From Draconibacterium sediminis (lineage in GTDB: Bacteria > Bacteroidota > Bacteroidia > Bacteroidales > Prolixibacteraceae): 64,000 nucleotides of DNA. The notes beneath the pieces are model-generated. The model saw only the letters and a list, made by a program, of their open reading frames with translations. It searched no databases and was not told the DNA's origin. The stretch is taken from contig NZ_JRHC01000006.1 in NCBI RefSeq assembly GCF_000949475.1, positions 310,001 through 374,000 of the forward strand. Reading direction: 5' to 3'. Positions 24,481-35,103 of this stretch are shown piece by piece (position 1 is the first letter of the stretch; every line of letters begins with the position of its first letter). Made by a program: the position numbers and the translations under genes.

Positions 24481-25584
24481 TTGAAGCACAAAAAGCAAAT
24501 AATTGTTTCGGTTACAAACGACCTGGTTGCCGATAACCGGGTGCACAAAGTTTGTACTTCATTAGAAGAAATGGGATTCAGTGTTTTGCTGGTTGGCCGG
24601 AAATTAAAAAACAGTCAGCCGCTCACTCGAAGCTACCGGACTCACCGAATGCACTTGTGTTTTACCAAAGGCGCTTGTTTTTATGCCGAATACAATTTCC
24701 GCTTGTTGCTGTTTTTACTTTTCCGGAAAGCCGATGTTTTACTTGCTAACGATCTGGATACGCTGACAGCGAACTATCTGGCTTCAAAAATTAAACGATC
24801 AAACCTGGTTTACGATAGCCACGAATACTTTACCGAGGTTCCTGAATTAATTGGTCGCCCGCGGGTAAAACGGATTTGGGAGTGGCTGGAAAGTAAAATG
24901 CTGCCGAATTTAAAACACTGCTATACCGTTTGCGATTCCATTGCTGCTGTGTACCATGAAAAATATGGCGTACCATTTCAGGTAGTCAGAAATATTCCTA
25001 CTTCAAAAAATACGATTCAGCTTAACGAAAAAGAAAATCAGCAAAAAATCATTCTTTACCAGGGAGCTCTAAATATTGGCCGCGGGCTGGAACAAGCTAT
25101 TAAAGCCATGCATTTTATCGATGGAGCTCAACTTGTAATTGCCGGCGATGGCGATATTAAAGGACAGCTGGAAGAATTGGTTCGCACCGAACAACTTGAA
25201 CATAAAGTTCGTTTTACGGGTCGTCTTTCCATTGAAGAACTGACAAAACTAACACCAGGTGCCGATCTGGGATTATCGATAGAAGAAGACCTGGGTCTGA
25301 ATTACCGTTTCGCCCTGCCCAATAAATTGTTCGATTACATCAGGGCCGGAGTTCCGGTGTTGATTAGCGACTTGCCGGAAATGAAAGCAATTGTTGAAAA
25401 GTATGATATTGGAGCTATCAGTAAGTCGCACGAACCAAAAGATCTGGCAAATGAGATACTTGAAGCTTTGAATAATTCGGACAAACGAAAAAACTGGAAA
25501 ACCAACTTTGTTCAGGCATCAAAAGATCTTACCTGGGAAAATGAAGAGAAAGTTTTGAAAGGTATTTTTTCTGAATTTCTTTAG
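24481..25584 (+). CDS. GT4-type glycosyltransferase, probable TTG start
   Basis: A 367-residue two-domain GT-B glycosyltransferase. The N-terminal domain has VSVTNDLVADNRVHKVCTSL and DVLLANDLDTLTANYLAS, followed by VYDSHEYFTEVPE. The C-terminal domain holds the nucleotide-sugar site with LYQGALNIGRGLEQAIKAM, the VRFTGRLSIEELTKL segment and LPNKLFDYIRAGVPVLISDL. It should build a surface or secreted glycan; donor and acceptor are unknown. No in-frame ATG exists before conserved residues, so the start is taken as TTG at 24481. TATCTTTA (7 of 8 to the -7 consensus) lies at 24452-24459. It stands alone, not in a capsule locus. Confidence 0.88.
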   Translation: MKHKKQIIVSVTNDLVADNRVHKVCTSLEEMGFSVLLVGRKLKNSQPLTRSYRTHRMHLCFTKGACFYAEYNFRLLLFLLFRKADVLLANDLDTLTANYLASKIKRSNLVYDSHEYFTEVPELIGRPRVKRIWEWLESKMLPNLKHCYTVCDSIAAVYHEKYGVPFQVVRNIPTSKNTIQLNEKENQQKIILYQGALNIGRGLEQAIKAMHFIDGAQLVIAGDGDIKGQLEELVRTEQLEHKVRFTGRLSIEELTKLTPGADLGLSIEEDLGLNYRFALPNKLFDYIRAGVPVLISDLPEMKAIVEKYDIGAISKSHEPKDLANEILEALNNSDKRKNWKTNFVQASKDLTWENEEKVLKGIFSEFL

Positions 25585-25617
25585 GCATTTCATACGACTA
25601 CACATGTTCATTGTTTT

Positions 25618-25676
25618 ACCCCCGGCCCCTAAAGGGGAGCTGGGCAAGTCCCCTTTAAAGGATTTAGGGGTCAATA
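25618..25676. repeat. Dispersed nested palindrome (CCCCTAAA...TTTAGGGG)
   Basis: CCCCTAAA (25626-25633) pairs with TTTAGGGG (25663-25670), and inside it GGGGA pairs with TCCCC. This is a compact dispersed element; a degraded relative (CCCCTCACCC...GGGAGCTCCCCTT) is at about 31764-31800. It lies between two convergent genes. Confidence 0.55.
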
Positions 25677-25789
25677 AAAAATTTGAATATTCTATACCGC
25701 AAGATTCGATCGCTTAATACGATTATTCACTTTTATCATGAAGTACAGGATTACATTCCTAAAGCAAGAAAACAAAGTTTTTAATCAAA

Positions 25790-26512
25790 CTAAACATTTT
25801 TCTCCAACAGATTTTCAAACTCCAATTCGTCGGTATTCTTTGCCGAATCGTTTAATTTTCCATTAACACAAACCAGCGTTCGCGCAGGTTTTTTAGCGAT
25901 TGCAGCATAATCGTGCGTAGCCATCAATATGGTCTTTCCATCGTTGTTTAACTGGATAAACAAATCCAGAATATCTTCCGAAGTTTCGGGATCGAGGTTA
26001 CCGGTGGGCTCATCAGCCAAAATAATATCAGCATAATTCAAAATGGCGCGTGCGATAACAACACGCTGCTGCTCGCCCCCACTTAGCTGATGCGGCATTT
26101 TTTCCTTTTTATGCAACATTCCAACACGCTCCAACACTTCGTCAACGCGGTTTTCGATTTCCAGCTTATTTTTCCATCCGGTGGCCTTTAACACAAAAGC
26201 CAGGTTAGCATACACATTCCGGTCGGTAAGCAAACGAAAATCCTGAAATACAACCCCCAACCTTCTTCTTAAATGAGGAATATTGCGTTTTTTCAGTCCT
26301 ACCAGGTCAAAATCCAATACAGTCCCCGAGCCAAATTCCAAAGGCAATTCAGCGTTTAGCGTTTTTATCAGGCTGGTTTTTCCGGTTCCAACCTTACCAA
26401 CCACATAGATAAACTCACCTTCCTTCACCTCTACATCAACCCCCGAAAGCACCAGGTTATCGTACTGGTAAATACTGGCATCCAGCAACTTTATGACTGT
26501 TTTTTTGTCCAT
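25790..26512 (-). CDS. ftsE: ABC ATPase of the cell-division FtsEX type
   Basis: A 240-residue ABC ATPase. Walker A is GKVGTGKT (residues 39-46), the signature is LSGGEQQRVVIARAI, and Walker B is IILADEPTGNLDPET, followed by the switch histidine in MATHDY. The FQDFRLLTDRNVYANLAFVL Q-loop region is characteristic of FtsE, which with FtsX controls septal peptidoglycan hydrolases at the inner membrane. No ftsX is adjacent; in Bacteroidota the two genes are often separate. Relatives such as LolD share this fold but lack the LLTDRNVYANLAF motif. Confidence 0.87.
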   Translation of the reverse strand: MDKKTVIKLLDASIYQYDNLVLSGVDVEVKEGEFIYVVGKVGTGKTSLIKTLNAELPLEFGSGTVLDFDLVGLKKRNIPHLRRRLGVVFQDFRLLTDRNVYANLAFVLKATGWKNKLEIENRVDEVLERVGMLHKKEKMPHQLSGGEQQRVVIARAILNYADIILADEPTGNLDPETSEDILDLFIQLNNDGKTILMATHDYAAIAKKPARTLVCVNGKLNDSAKNTDELEFENLLEKNV

Positions 26513-26718
26513 AAAAAATATGTTACAACTAAAATAGTTCGAAATTTCTTACCCACATATATAATAAAGGAAAGAAATAAACAGTTTTTTGTTAAGAATT
26601 ACAAGCATTAACGACAGTTTAGCATACAGGGAATAACTATTTTAGTTGGTCAATTTTAAAAAGTAAGCCAGCTAATGGTTTTAAACAATTTATTCATTTC
26701 AAACAAAGCGAATAAAGC

Positions 26719-29700
26719 ATGAGAACAATACAAATTTTGTTATCTCTTTTTATCATTATTGGTTCTTTTCAGCAAGTCGGAGCGCAGGAAACGGCTTATT
26801 TTGATGATGTAAGAAAGGATATCGACATCGCAAAAGAACTCTACAACAAAGGAAAATACATTTCAACTTACCGGCAATTTGAGAAAATTCAGAAACGTGT
26901 TGAGCCCAAATCGGAGTTGTATTCCGAAGCCGAATATTTCAAAGCTGTTTCGGCGCTTCACGCCGGTTACCGCTCGGGCGACAAGCTGATCCGCACGTTT
27001 GTAGAAACCTATCCTGATAGTCCATACATGAACAGTGCACAATTTAACCTCGGTAAAAACCAGTTTGAAAAACGGCAATATTCGCTGGCCATTCGCACTT
27101 TTTCAAAAGTAGACCGCAGCGACCTTTCGGACAATGAACGCATTGAATTGCAATACCAGAATGGATTTGCCAACCTCGAAGAAGGAAACACCGATGTGGC
27201 CTACCGCGAATTTATGGCCATCCGGAACACCAATAATTTGTACAGCAAACCTGCCACCTACTACTGTGCGCACATTTTGTACTTAAGAGAGGATTACGAT
27301 GCGGCGATTGAAGCTTTTAGGGCATTAAACAACGACCCGTCTTATTCGCCGGTAATTCCGTTGTATGTCAGCCATATCTACTACAAACAAAAGAAATACA
27401 ACGAGGTGGTGAACTACACCACAACGATTATCGATGATGTACAGGAAGAGCACCAAACCGAGTTGGCAAAAATTGTTGGCGATTCGTATTTTCATTTAGG
27501 CCAATACGAAAACGCCATTCCTTACCTCGAGAGATATTTTAAAACTTCGGGAACAAAAACACGGGAAGAAAATTACATCCTTGGATTTTGTTACTACCAC
27601 ACAAATAAATTTGAGGAGGCAGCCGAATTGTTGCAAAAAGCGGCTACCGGCGAAGATGAAATGACACAAAACGCCTACTATCATCTGGCCGATTGTTTTA
27701 TCAAACTCGATGAAAAAGAAAAGGCAAAAACGGCCTATAATGCAGCTTCGGAATTCGACTTCAACCCGGATATTAAAGAAGACGCTTTGTTCAGTTACGC
27801 CAAATTAACCTACGAGCTTTCGTACTCTCCGTTTAACGAAACCATAAAAGCTTTCGACCGCTACATTGCAGAATATCCAAACTCGCCAAAAAACGCAGAA
27901 GCATACGAAATTCTGGGCGAAGTGTACATGGTGACCAAAAACTATAAAGACGCTATTGAGTCGATAGAGAAAATACAAAACAAAACACCCCACATTTTAG
28001 AAGCCTACCAGCGCGTAACATTTTACCGCGGGTTGGAGCTTTTCAATAACCTGATGTATAACGAGGCGATCGAGAATTTCGACCTGTCATTGGCCAACGG
28101 AAACTACAGTAAGGAAATAAAAGCGAGAGCGCTTTTCTGGAAATCGGAAGCCTTATACCGTGTGGGCGATTACAATAATTCCATCGCTTCTTACAACCAG
28201 TTCGCACGAAGTTCTTCTTCGGCAAACGACGCAGAGGTTTTAAATGCCGACTATAACATGGGCTATGCTTACCTGAAAACCGATAATAAAGAAGCGGCAC
28301 AACAACATTTTCTCCAGTATGTGCAGAAGATGCAGGGCAAACGAACACCAAAAATTGCCGACGCGTACAACCGTATTGGCGATTATTATTTCCTGAATAC
28401 AAATTATGCGCAGGCCATCGACAATTACGAACGTGCCTACAACATAAAAATGCTGGAAGCCGACTACGCCCTGTTACAAATTGCATTTTGCCAGGGGCTA
28501 CAACGTAAACAACAAGACAAGATCAACAATCTGAACCTGTTGTTACGCGAATTTCCGGAATCGGATTACTACGATGACGCATTATACGAGCTGGGGCGCG
28601 CGAACGAACGACTGGGCAATAATTTCGAGGCCGTTCGCCAGTATCAGGAGATTGTAGAGAACCATCCGAACAGCAACTACTACCGCAATTCGTTGCTGCA
28701 ACTGGGATTGGTAAATTACAACAATGGCGACTTCAACAAAGCCCTGAGCCAGTATAAAGAAGTGGCCGAAAATTACAAAGGAACACCCGAGGCCAATTCT
28801 GCACTGCAAGGCATAAAAAACTGCTACGTGGAACTGAATGATGTGGATGCCTATTTCGCCTACGTAAAACGTTTGGGCGGTGATGTTAGTGTTAGCGCAT
28901 CGGAACAGGATCAGTTAACATACTCGGCTGCAGAACGTGTTTATATGGCCGGAAATGATGATGCTGATATCCAACTTCAACAATACCTGAATCAATTTCC
29001 GAACGGAGCTTACGCTGCCAATGCACATTTCTATCTGGCTGAAATAAAATACAAAGAAGGCAGCTACGGGGAAGCCAATTCGCACTACTCGTTTGTAGCC
29101 AACCAACCCGATAATATTTTTACCGAACAGGCACTTGCACGTGCATCGGAGCTGACATATAATGCCGGCGACTACGATACTGCGCTCGATCTGTTTAACC
29201 GACTGGAAGAAAAATCAACCGGAAAATGGAATTCGCTTCGTGCCAACACCGGCCAAATGCGCTGCCAGTTGATCAATCAAAATTATCAGGCGGTAATTGT
29301 AGCAGCCGAAAAAGTAAATAAATCGGATGTAGCAAACGAAGCGCTGAAAAAGGAAACGGATTATGCCATTGGAAAATCGAACTACGAACTGGGTAATTTA
29401 AGTTCGGCAATTAGCCCGCTGCGCGATGTGGCCAAAGATACTAAGCTGGAGCAAGGTGCTGAAGCTAAATACCTGCTGGCAGAAATTTATTACCGCGACA
29501 ATAACAGGGCAAAAGCCGAGGAAGAAATTGTTGACTTCATTGACAAAGGAACGCCATACACTTACTGGCTGGGTAAAGCCTTTTTATTGCTGGCCAGCAT
29601 TTACGAAGATGGCGGCGATCAGTTTCAGGCAAAACATACGTTGAAAAGCCTTGCTGAAAACTATAACGACGACAACGACGGAATAAAAGCCGAAGCGCAG

Positions 29701-29790
29701 CAACGTCTTGATGTTATTCTGGCAAAAGAAGCGCAACAGCAGCAAAATGCGGTAGACAGCTCGTTCCAAATGGAAATTAAACAAAACTAA
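26719..29790 (+). CDS. Large exported TPR-repeat protein
   Basis: A 1023-residue protein with a signal peptide ending near QVGAQ, followed almost entirely by tetratricopeptide and Sel1-like helical repeats, such as YFKAVSALHAGYRSG, AYYHLADCFIKLDEKEKAKT, ARALFWKSEALYRVGDYNNS and AHFYLAEIKYKEGSYGEANS. It should be periplasmic or outer-membrane-associated and act as a protein-binding scaffold. It is followed after 2 bases by a beta-barrel gene, so the pair probably makes one outer-membrane complex. No catalytic domain is visible. Its specific partner and role are not known to me. Confidence 0.85.
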   Translation: MRTIQILLSLFIIIGSFQQVGAQETAYFDDVRKDIDIAKELYNKGKYISTYRQFEKIQKRVEPKSELYSEAEYFKAVSALHAGYRSGDKLIRTFVETYPDSPYMNSAQFNLGKNQFEKRQYSLAIRTFSKVDRSDLSDNERIELQYQNGFANLEEGNTDVAYREFMAIRNTNNLYSKPATYYCAHILYLREDYDAAIEAFRALNNDPSYSPVIPLYVSHIYYKQKKYNEVVNYTTTIIDDVQEEHQTELAKIVGDSYFHLGQYENAIPYLERYFKTSGTKTREENYILGFCYYHTNKFEEAAELLQKAATGEDEMTQNAYYHLADCFIKLDEKEKAKTAYNAASEFDFNPDIKEDALFSYAKLTYELSYSPFNETIKAFDRYIAEYPNSPKNAEAYEILGEVYMVTKNYKDAIESIEKIQNKTPHILEAYQRVTFYRGLELFNNLMYNEAIENFDLSLANGNYSKEIKARALFWKSEALYRVGDYNNSIASYNQFARSSSSANDAEVLNADYNMGYAYLKTDNKEAAQQHFLQYVQKMQGKRTPKIADAYNRIGDYYFLNTNYAQAIDNYERAYNIKMLEADYALLQIAFCQGLQRKQQDKINNLNLLLREFPESDYYDDALYELGRANERLGNNFEAVRQYQEIVENHPNSNYYRNSLLQLGLVNYNNGDFNKALSQYKEVAENYKGTPEANSALQGIKNCYVELNDVDAYFAYVKRLGGDVSVSASEQDQLTYSAAERVYMAGNDDADIQLQQYLNQFPNGAYAANAHFYLAEIKYKEGSYGEANSHYSFVANQPDNIFTEQALARASELTYNAGDYDTALDLFNRLEEKSTGKWNSLRANTGQMRCQLINQNYQAVIVAAEKVNKSDVANEALKKETDYAIGKSNYELGNLSSAISPLRDVAKDTKLEQGAEAKYLLAEIYYRDNNRAKAEEEIVDFIDKGTPYTYWLGKAFLLLASIYEDGGDQFQAKHTLKSLAENYNDDNDGIKAEAQQRLDVILAKEAQQQQNAVDSSFQMEIKQN

Positions 29791-29792
29791 AA

Positions 29793-31592
29793 ATGCACAA
29801 AATGTTCAATACAGCTCGATATATTTTCACACTGATATTACTTGGTACTGCCGTTTTTGCGCAGGCGCAACAAGACACCACGCTTACGAAGGAGGTTGAG
29901 GTTACAAAAGCATACAAACCCACACTTTCTGATGCCAACAAACTAAACAGCATGCCAACAATTGATGAAACGGAACACCAAAAACCGACATTCAATTACA
30001 ACATCAACAGTCAACCTGTTTTTAGCACCTTTTCGGTGAATCCGTTAAAAGCAGCCATTGTTGAAACATCAAAAGATCAAGACAACGGTTATGGTTTGGT
30101 ACGCGCCGGATTGGGAACAACTTTCCGCCCGTATGGCGAGGTTTTCTTTAATAATCAGAATTCAAGAAATTCGTTGTTTGGAATTCATGCCATGCACCTT
30201 TCGTCGTTTGACGATATTGAACTGGAAGGCGGCAATAAAGTGGATGCACCGTTTATGAAAAACGAAGTTGATCTGTTTGTAAAACACCTGGTTCAAGACA
30301 ACGTCCTTTCGGTGAACCTGGATTTCAAACACGATGCATTTAATTACTATGGTTACCCGTTAACTGCCGTTACTGATCCTTTGCTCGAAGACGCTCAGAC
30401 TATAAATTATTTCGATACCAAACAGTCGTTTGCAAAAGGCGGCATTAACATCGGGCTTAAAAACCCGACTGCCGAATACGATGATGCAACTATTGGTTTT
30501 GATTTTACCTACCACTATTTTGGAACAAAAACCGATCAGCGCGAACATTACGCCAATTTTGTATTGGATGTGCAGCAACCAATGGTTACCGGCGTTGGAC
30601 TGCTTGAAGGTGGCGTTTTATACACACAGGCCAGGGATATTTATCTGCAGGCCGACTCAACAACCGGCAACCGTTCGCAAATTATTATTCACGCCAAACC
30701 GGCCTGGTTTGTAGGCGACGAAACAGCAAATATTACACTGGGAGTAAACACCTGGTTTATTATGGTTTCCGACGAAGATACCGAAGCTAAAATTTCGCCT
30801 AATATCCGCGCCAACTGGGCACCGGTTCCGGAGCTGATAAATCTGTATGCCGGAATTGATGGCGATTACGTTAGCAATTACTATTCAAAAATAGCCTACG
30901 AAAATCCATTTGTCGATCCGGAGCACGATGTAATGAATTCGTTCCAAAAGTTTCGTTTTTACGGTGGTTTCGATGGTAAGTTCTCGAAAAAGACCAACTT
31001 TAAAATTTCGGCAGAATATGCTATAATCGACAACCAACCGTTTTACTACCTGAGCGAAGCATTATATCTCGATCCGGCATACAATCCTGCCCCATCGATT
31101 GTTGACAATACTTTTAAGTTTTTATACGACAATATCGACCGCCTAAAGTTAAATGCAGAAGTATTTCACGCTTCATCAGACAAGGTTGATTTAACCGCAT
31201 CGGTAAATTATTACACCTATAAACTCGACGAGCAGGAAGAAGCCTGGAACCTTCCGAAATGGGATGCTAATTTGAATATTGGGTACAAAGTAAGCGAACA
31301 ACTCAGTTTGTCGGCCGATATCTTTTTAATGGGCGAAAGAAAAGCTTTGATCGTGGAACAACCTGATCTACCGCTTGCATATCCAACAAACATTATTCTG
31401 CCAAGTGCAATATACAAATCCAGTAATCTTGAGACTGCATTCGACCTTAACGTAAAAGGCAACTACCAGATCACCAACCAATTTTCAGTATTTGCCCAAC
31501 TCAACAACTTTGGTTTTCAAAAATATCAACGCTGGTTCGGATACCCGGTACAAAGCTTTAATATGCTGGCCGGCATAAGCTATTCGTTCTAA
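29793..31592 (+). CDS. Outer-membrane beta-barrel protein paired with the TPR protein
   Basis: A 599-residue protein with a signal peptide ending AVFAQAQ. A short N-terminal segment TLTKEVEVTKAYKPTLSDAN precedes a long run of alternating amphipathic strands. It ends in aromatic-rich strands (NMLAGISYSF) with a terminal Phe, as in outer-membrane barrels. It resembles the TonB-dependent-receptor barrel class but lacks a recognisable plug domain and TonB box. It is co-transcribed with the TPR gene (2-base gap), and a terminator lies 25 bases downstream. A role in assembly or transport at the outer membrane is inferred from this pairing. Confidence 0.82.
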   Translation: MHKMFNTARYIFTLILLGTAVFAQAQQDTTLTKEVEVTKAYKPTLSDANKLNSMPTIDETEHQKPTFNYNINSQPVFSTFSVNPLKAAIVETSKDQDNGYGLVRAGLGTTFRPYGEVFFNNQNSRNSLFGIHAMHLSSFDDIELEGGNKVDAPFMKNEVDLFVKHLVQDNVLSVNLDFKHDAFNYYGYPLTAVTDPLLEDAQTINYFDTKQSFAKGGINIGLKNPTAEYDDATIGFDFTYHYFGTKTDQREHYANFVLDVQQPMVTGVGLLEGGVLYTQARDIYLQADSTTGNRSQIIIHAKPAWFVGDETANITLGVNTWFIMVSDEDTEAKISPNIRANWAPVPELINLYAGIDGDYVSNYYSKIAYENPFVDPEHDVMNSFQKFRFYGGFDGKFSKKTNFKISAEYAIIDNQPFYYLSEALYLDPAYNPAPSIVDNTFKFLYDNIDRLKLNAEVFHASSDKVDLTASVNYYTYKLDEQEEAWNLPKWDANLNIGYKVSEQLSLSADIFLMGERKALIVEQPDLPLAYPTNIILPSAIYKSSNLETAFDLNVKGNYQITNQFSVFAQLNNFGFQKYQRWFGYPVQSFNMLAGISYSF

Positions 31593-31616
31593 ACAATACT
31601 AACAACTCAATTCGGT

Positions 31617-31645
31617 AAAAGGGAGGCAAAAGCTTCCCTTTTTTC
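31617..31645 (+). terminator. Terminator after the beta-barrel gene
   Basis: AAAAGGGAGGC and GCTTCCCTTTT form a hairpin around an AAAA loop, followed by TT. Confidence 0.85.
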
Positions 31646-31837
31646 GTGACAGACCAACAAAACTCACAAATTTAAATCCTACCTGACCTAAAGCATTTTT
31701 CCCTTTTGAGGGAAAATGTCGACAGACAAAAGGGTAAAGTCCGTGGGGCATTTTGTTATTTTCTACCCCTCACCCTATCGGGAGCTCCCCTTAAAATGGG
31801 AGCCTGTTTCTGACATTTCTATACACTCCAAACGAAC

Positions 31838-31963
31838 CTATTTAATCCTCTTAAATAATTCCAAATCGAGCTGTTTTTCGTAAAAATCTATGCCATTTTT
31901 TGCCGTTTTTTCAGTCCAATTTTCTCCGAAATAAAAACCGGCTGCTTCACCCTCATTTTGAGG
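31838..31963 (-). pseudogene. Possible C-terminal gene remnant upstream of gyrB
   Basis: On the minus strand 41 codons read as protein-like sequence (EAAGFYFGENWTEKTAKNGI then DFYEKQLDLELFKRIK and a stop). A stop lies immediately upstream and there is no ATG, so it would be a 3' remnant. A second frame in the same place is also open, which weakens the case. The rest of 31646-32030 holds only a degraded dispersed repeat near 31764-31800. Confidence 0.25.
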
Positions 31964-32030
31964 TTAATATTTTGTTGAAAAATAAGGTCTTTTAACACAT
32001 TAAAAACAGCACATTTCTGCCTATTTTTTA

Positions 32031-32038
32031 TATATTTG
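32031..32038 (+). promoter_or_regulatory. -7 box for gyrB
   Basis: TATATTTG matches TAnnTTTG and lies 134 bases before the gyrB start, implying a long 5' leader. A clear -33 element is not seen. No structured leader element was recognised. Confidence 0.5.
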
Positions 32039-32162
32039 TGGCGTGATTATCAGATCATTTTTAGAACAAGATAAGAGCTTAAAAATCAACTAGTTTTCTT
32101 CGAAAAGTTTTAAGGAATTTTTTGCGGGGGAAACTATTTTATTTTAGAGGATTTAATTTTAA

Positions 32163-34142
<1,980 letters not shown>

Positions 34143-34216
34143 ATTAGATTTGAGATTTTAGTAATGTGTAGTTAAACACAGCTACTTACACACTAAAATT
34201 TCATTCACGATATATA

Positions 34217-34243
34217 GAAAACCGGGTAATGCCCGGTTTTCTC
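34217..34243 (+). terminator. Terminator after gyrB
   Basis: GAAAACCGGG (34217-34226) pairs perfectly with CCCGGTTTTC (34232-34241) around TAATG. Confidence 0.85.
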
Positions 34244-34283
34244 TTCTCATTACTAATTACTCACTACTCATATCTTTATTTAA

Positions 34284-34865
34284 ATGAATATCTGTGTTTT
34301 CTGCTCATCAAGCAATGCCATAAACGATAAATATTTCGAGGCCGCACAAAACTTAGGCGAGTTAATTGGTAAAGGAGGGCACAATCTTATTAATGGTGGC
34401 GCCAATGTTGGACTGATGGAAGCAGCTACCATTGCCGCCAGCAAAGCAGGTGCAAAAACGGTGGGTATTATTCCCGAACGAATGATTGGCAGGTCGCTGG
34501 CCTCCAACAACTCGCACGAAGTAATAATTACCACCGATATGATGGAACGGAAAGCACAAATGCGCGACATGTCGGATGCTTTTATTGCATTGCCCGGTGG
34601 TTTTGGTACACTCGAAGAAATACTGGAGGTTATTACACTTCGTCAACTCTCCTACCACCATAAACCAATTGTTTTTGTGAACACAAATAATTTTTTCGAC
34701 TACCTTTTTAAACAATTTGAGCTTTCGTATGTCGAACTATTTGCAAAGGATATTTACCGACAATTATATTTTGTGGCAGAAACGCCGGAAGAAGCAATGA
34801 AATACATCGAAAATTACGAGGAAGTAGAACTCGATTCGAAATGGTTTAAGGTGCCCGAAAAATAA
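34284..34865 (+). CDS. LOG-family protein (TIGR00730 type)
   Basis: A 193-residue Rossmann-like protein. It has the N-terminal VFCSSSN segment, INGGANVGLME, MMERKAQM and the defining PGGFGTLEE (residues 104-112). LOG enzymes hydrolyse nucleoside 5'-monophosphates such as cytokinin riboside monophosphate to base and ribose phosphate; in most bacteria the physiological role is likely nucleotide salvage or turnover. The start codon lies just 5 bases after a TATCTTTA sequence, so a near-leaderless message is possible. Confidence 0.93.
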   Translation: MNICVFCSSSNAINDKYFEAAQNLGELIGKGGHNLINGGANVGLMEAATIAASKAGAKTVGIIPERMIGRSLASNNSHEVIITTDMMERKAQMRDMSDAFIALPGGFGTLEEILEVITLRQLSYHHKPIVFVNTNNFFDYLFKQFELSYVELFAKDIYRQLYFVAETPEEAMKYIENYEEVELDSKWFKVPEK

Positions 34866-34885
34866 TTGATTGTTTTTGTAATTAT

Positions 34886-34908
34886 TAATACGATAAATTG
34901 TCGTATTA
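34886..34908. promoter_or_regulatory. Operator-like palindrome upstream of the HtrA gene
   Basis: TAATACGA (34886-34893) and TCGTATTA (34901-34908) are perfect inverted copies separated by 7 bases. It lies about 140 bases before the -7 box of the htrA-like gene. No T run follows, so it is more operator-like than a terminator, though it is also only 21 bases after the LOG stop codon. Confidence 0.35.
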
Positions 34909-35047
34909 TATGCGCGTTCTGTCAAACCATACTGACATACTTTCAGTTGATACCGTTTTTATTTTCACTTTTTAACACATCAGGCAATTACGTGTTAAAT
35001 TATGCAAAATAGCGGCATTCACTGGCCAACGAGCAAAACAGTGGCAG

Positions 35048-35055
35048 TAAATTTG
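35048..35055 (+). promoter_or_regulatory. -7 box for the HtrA-type protease gene
   Basis: TAAATTTG matches TAnnTTTG and lies 48 bases before the start codon. A -33 TTTG is not evident. Confidence 0.5.
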
Positions 35056-35103
35056 CGTTCTTAGTTGCCTAAGAAAACAAGAACGTTTAAAAATTTTTAA
35101 GTT

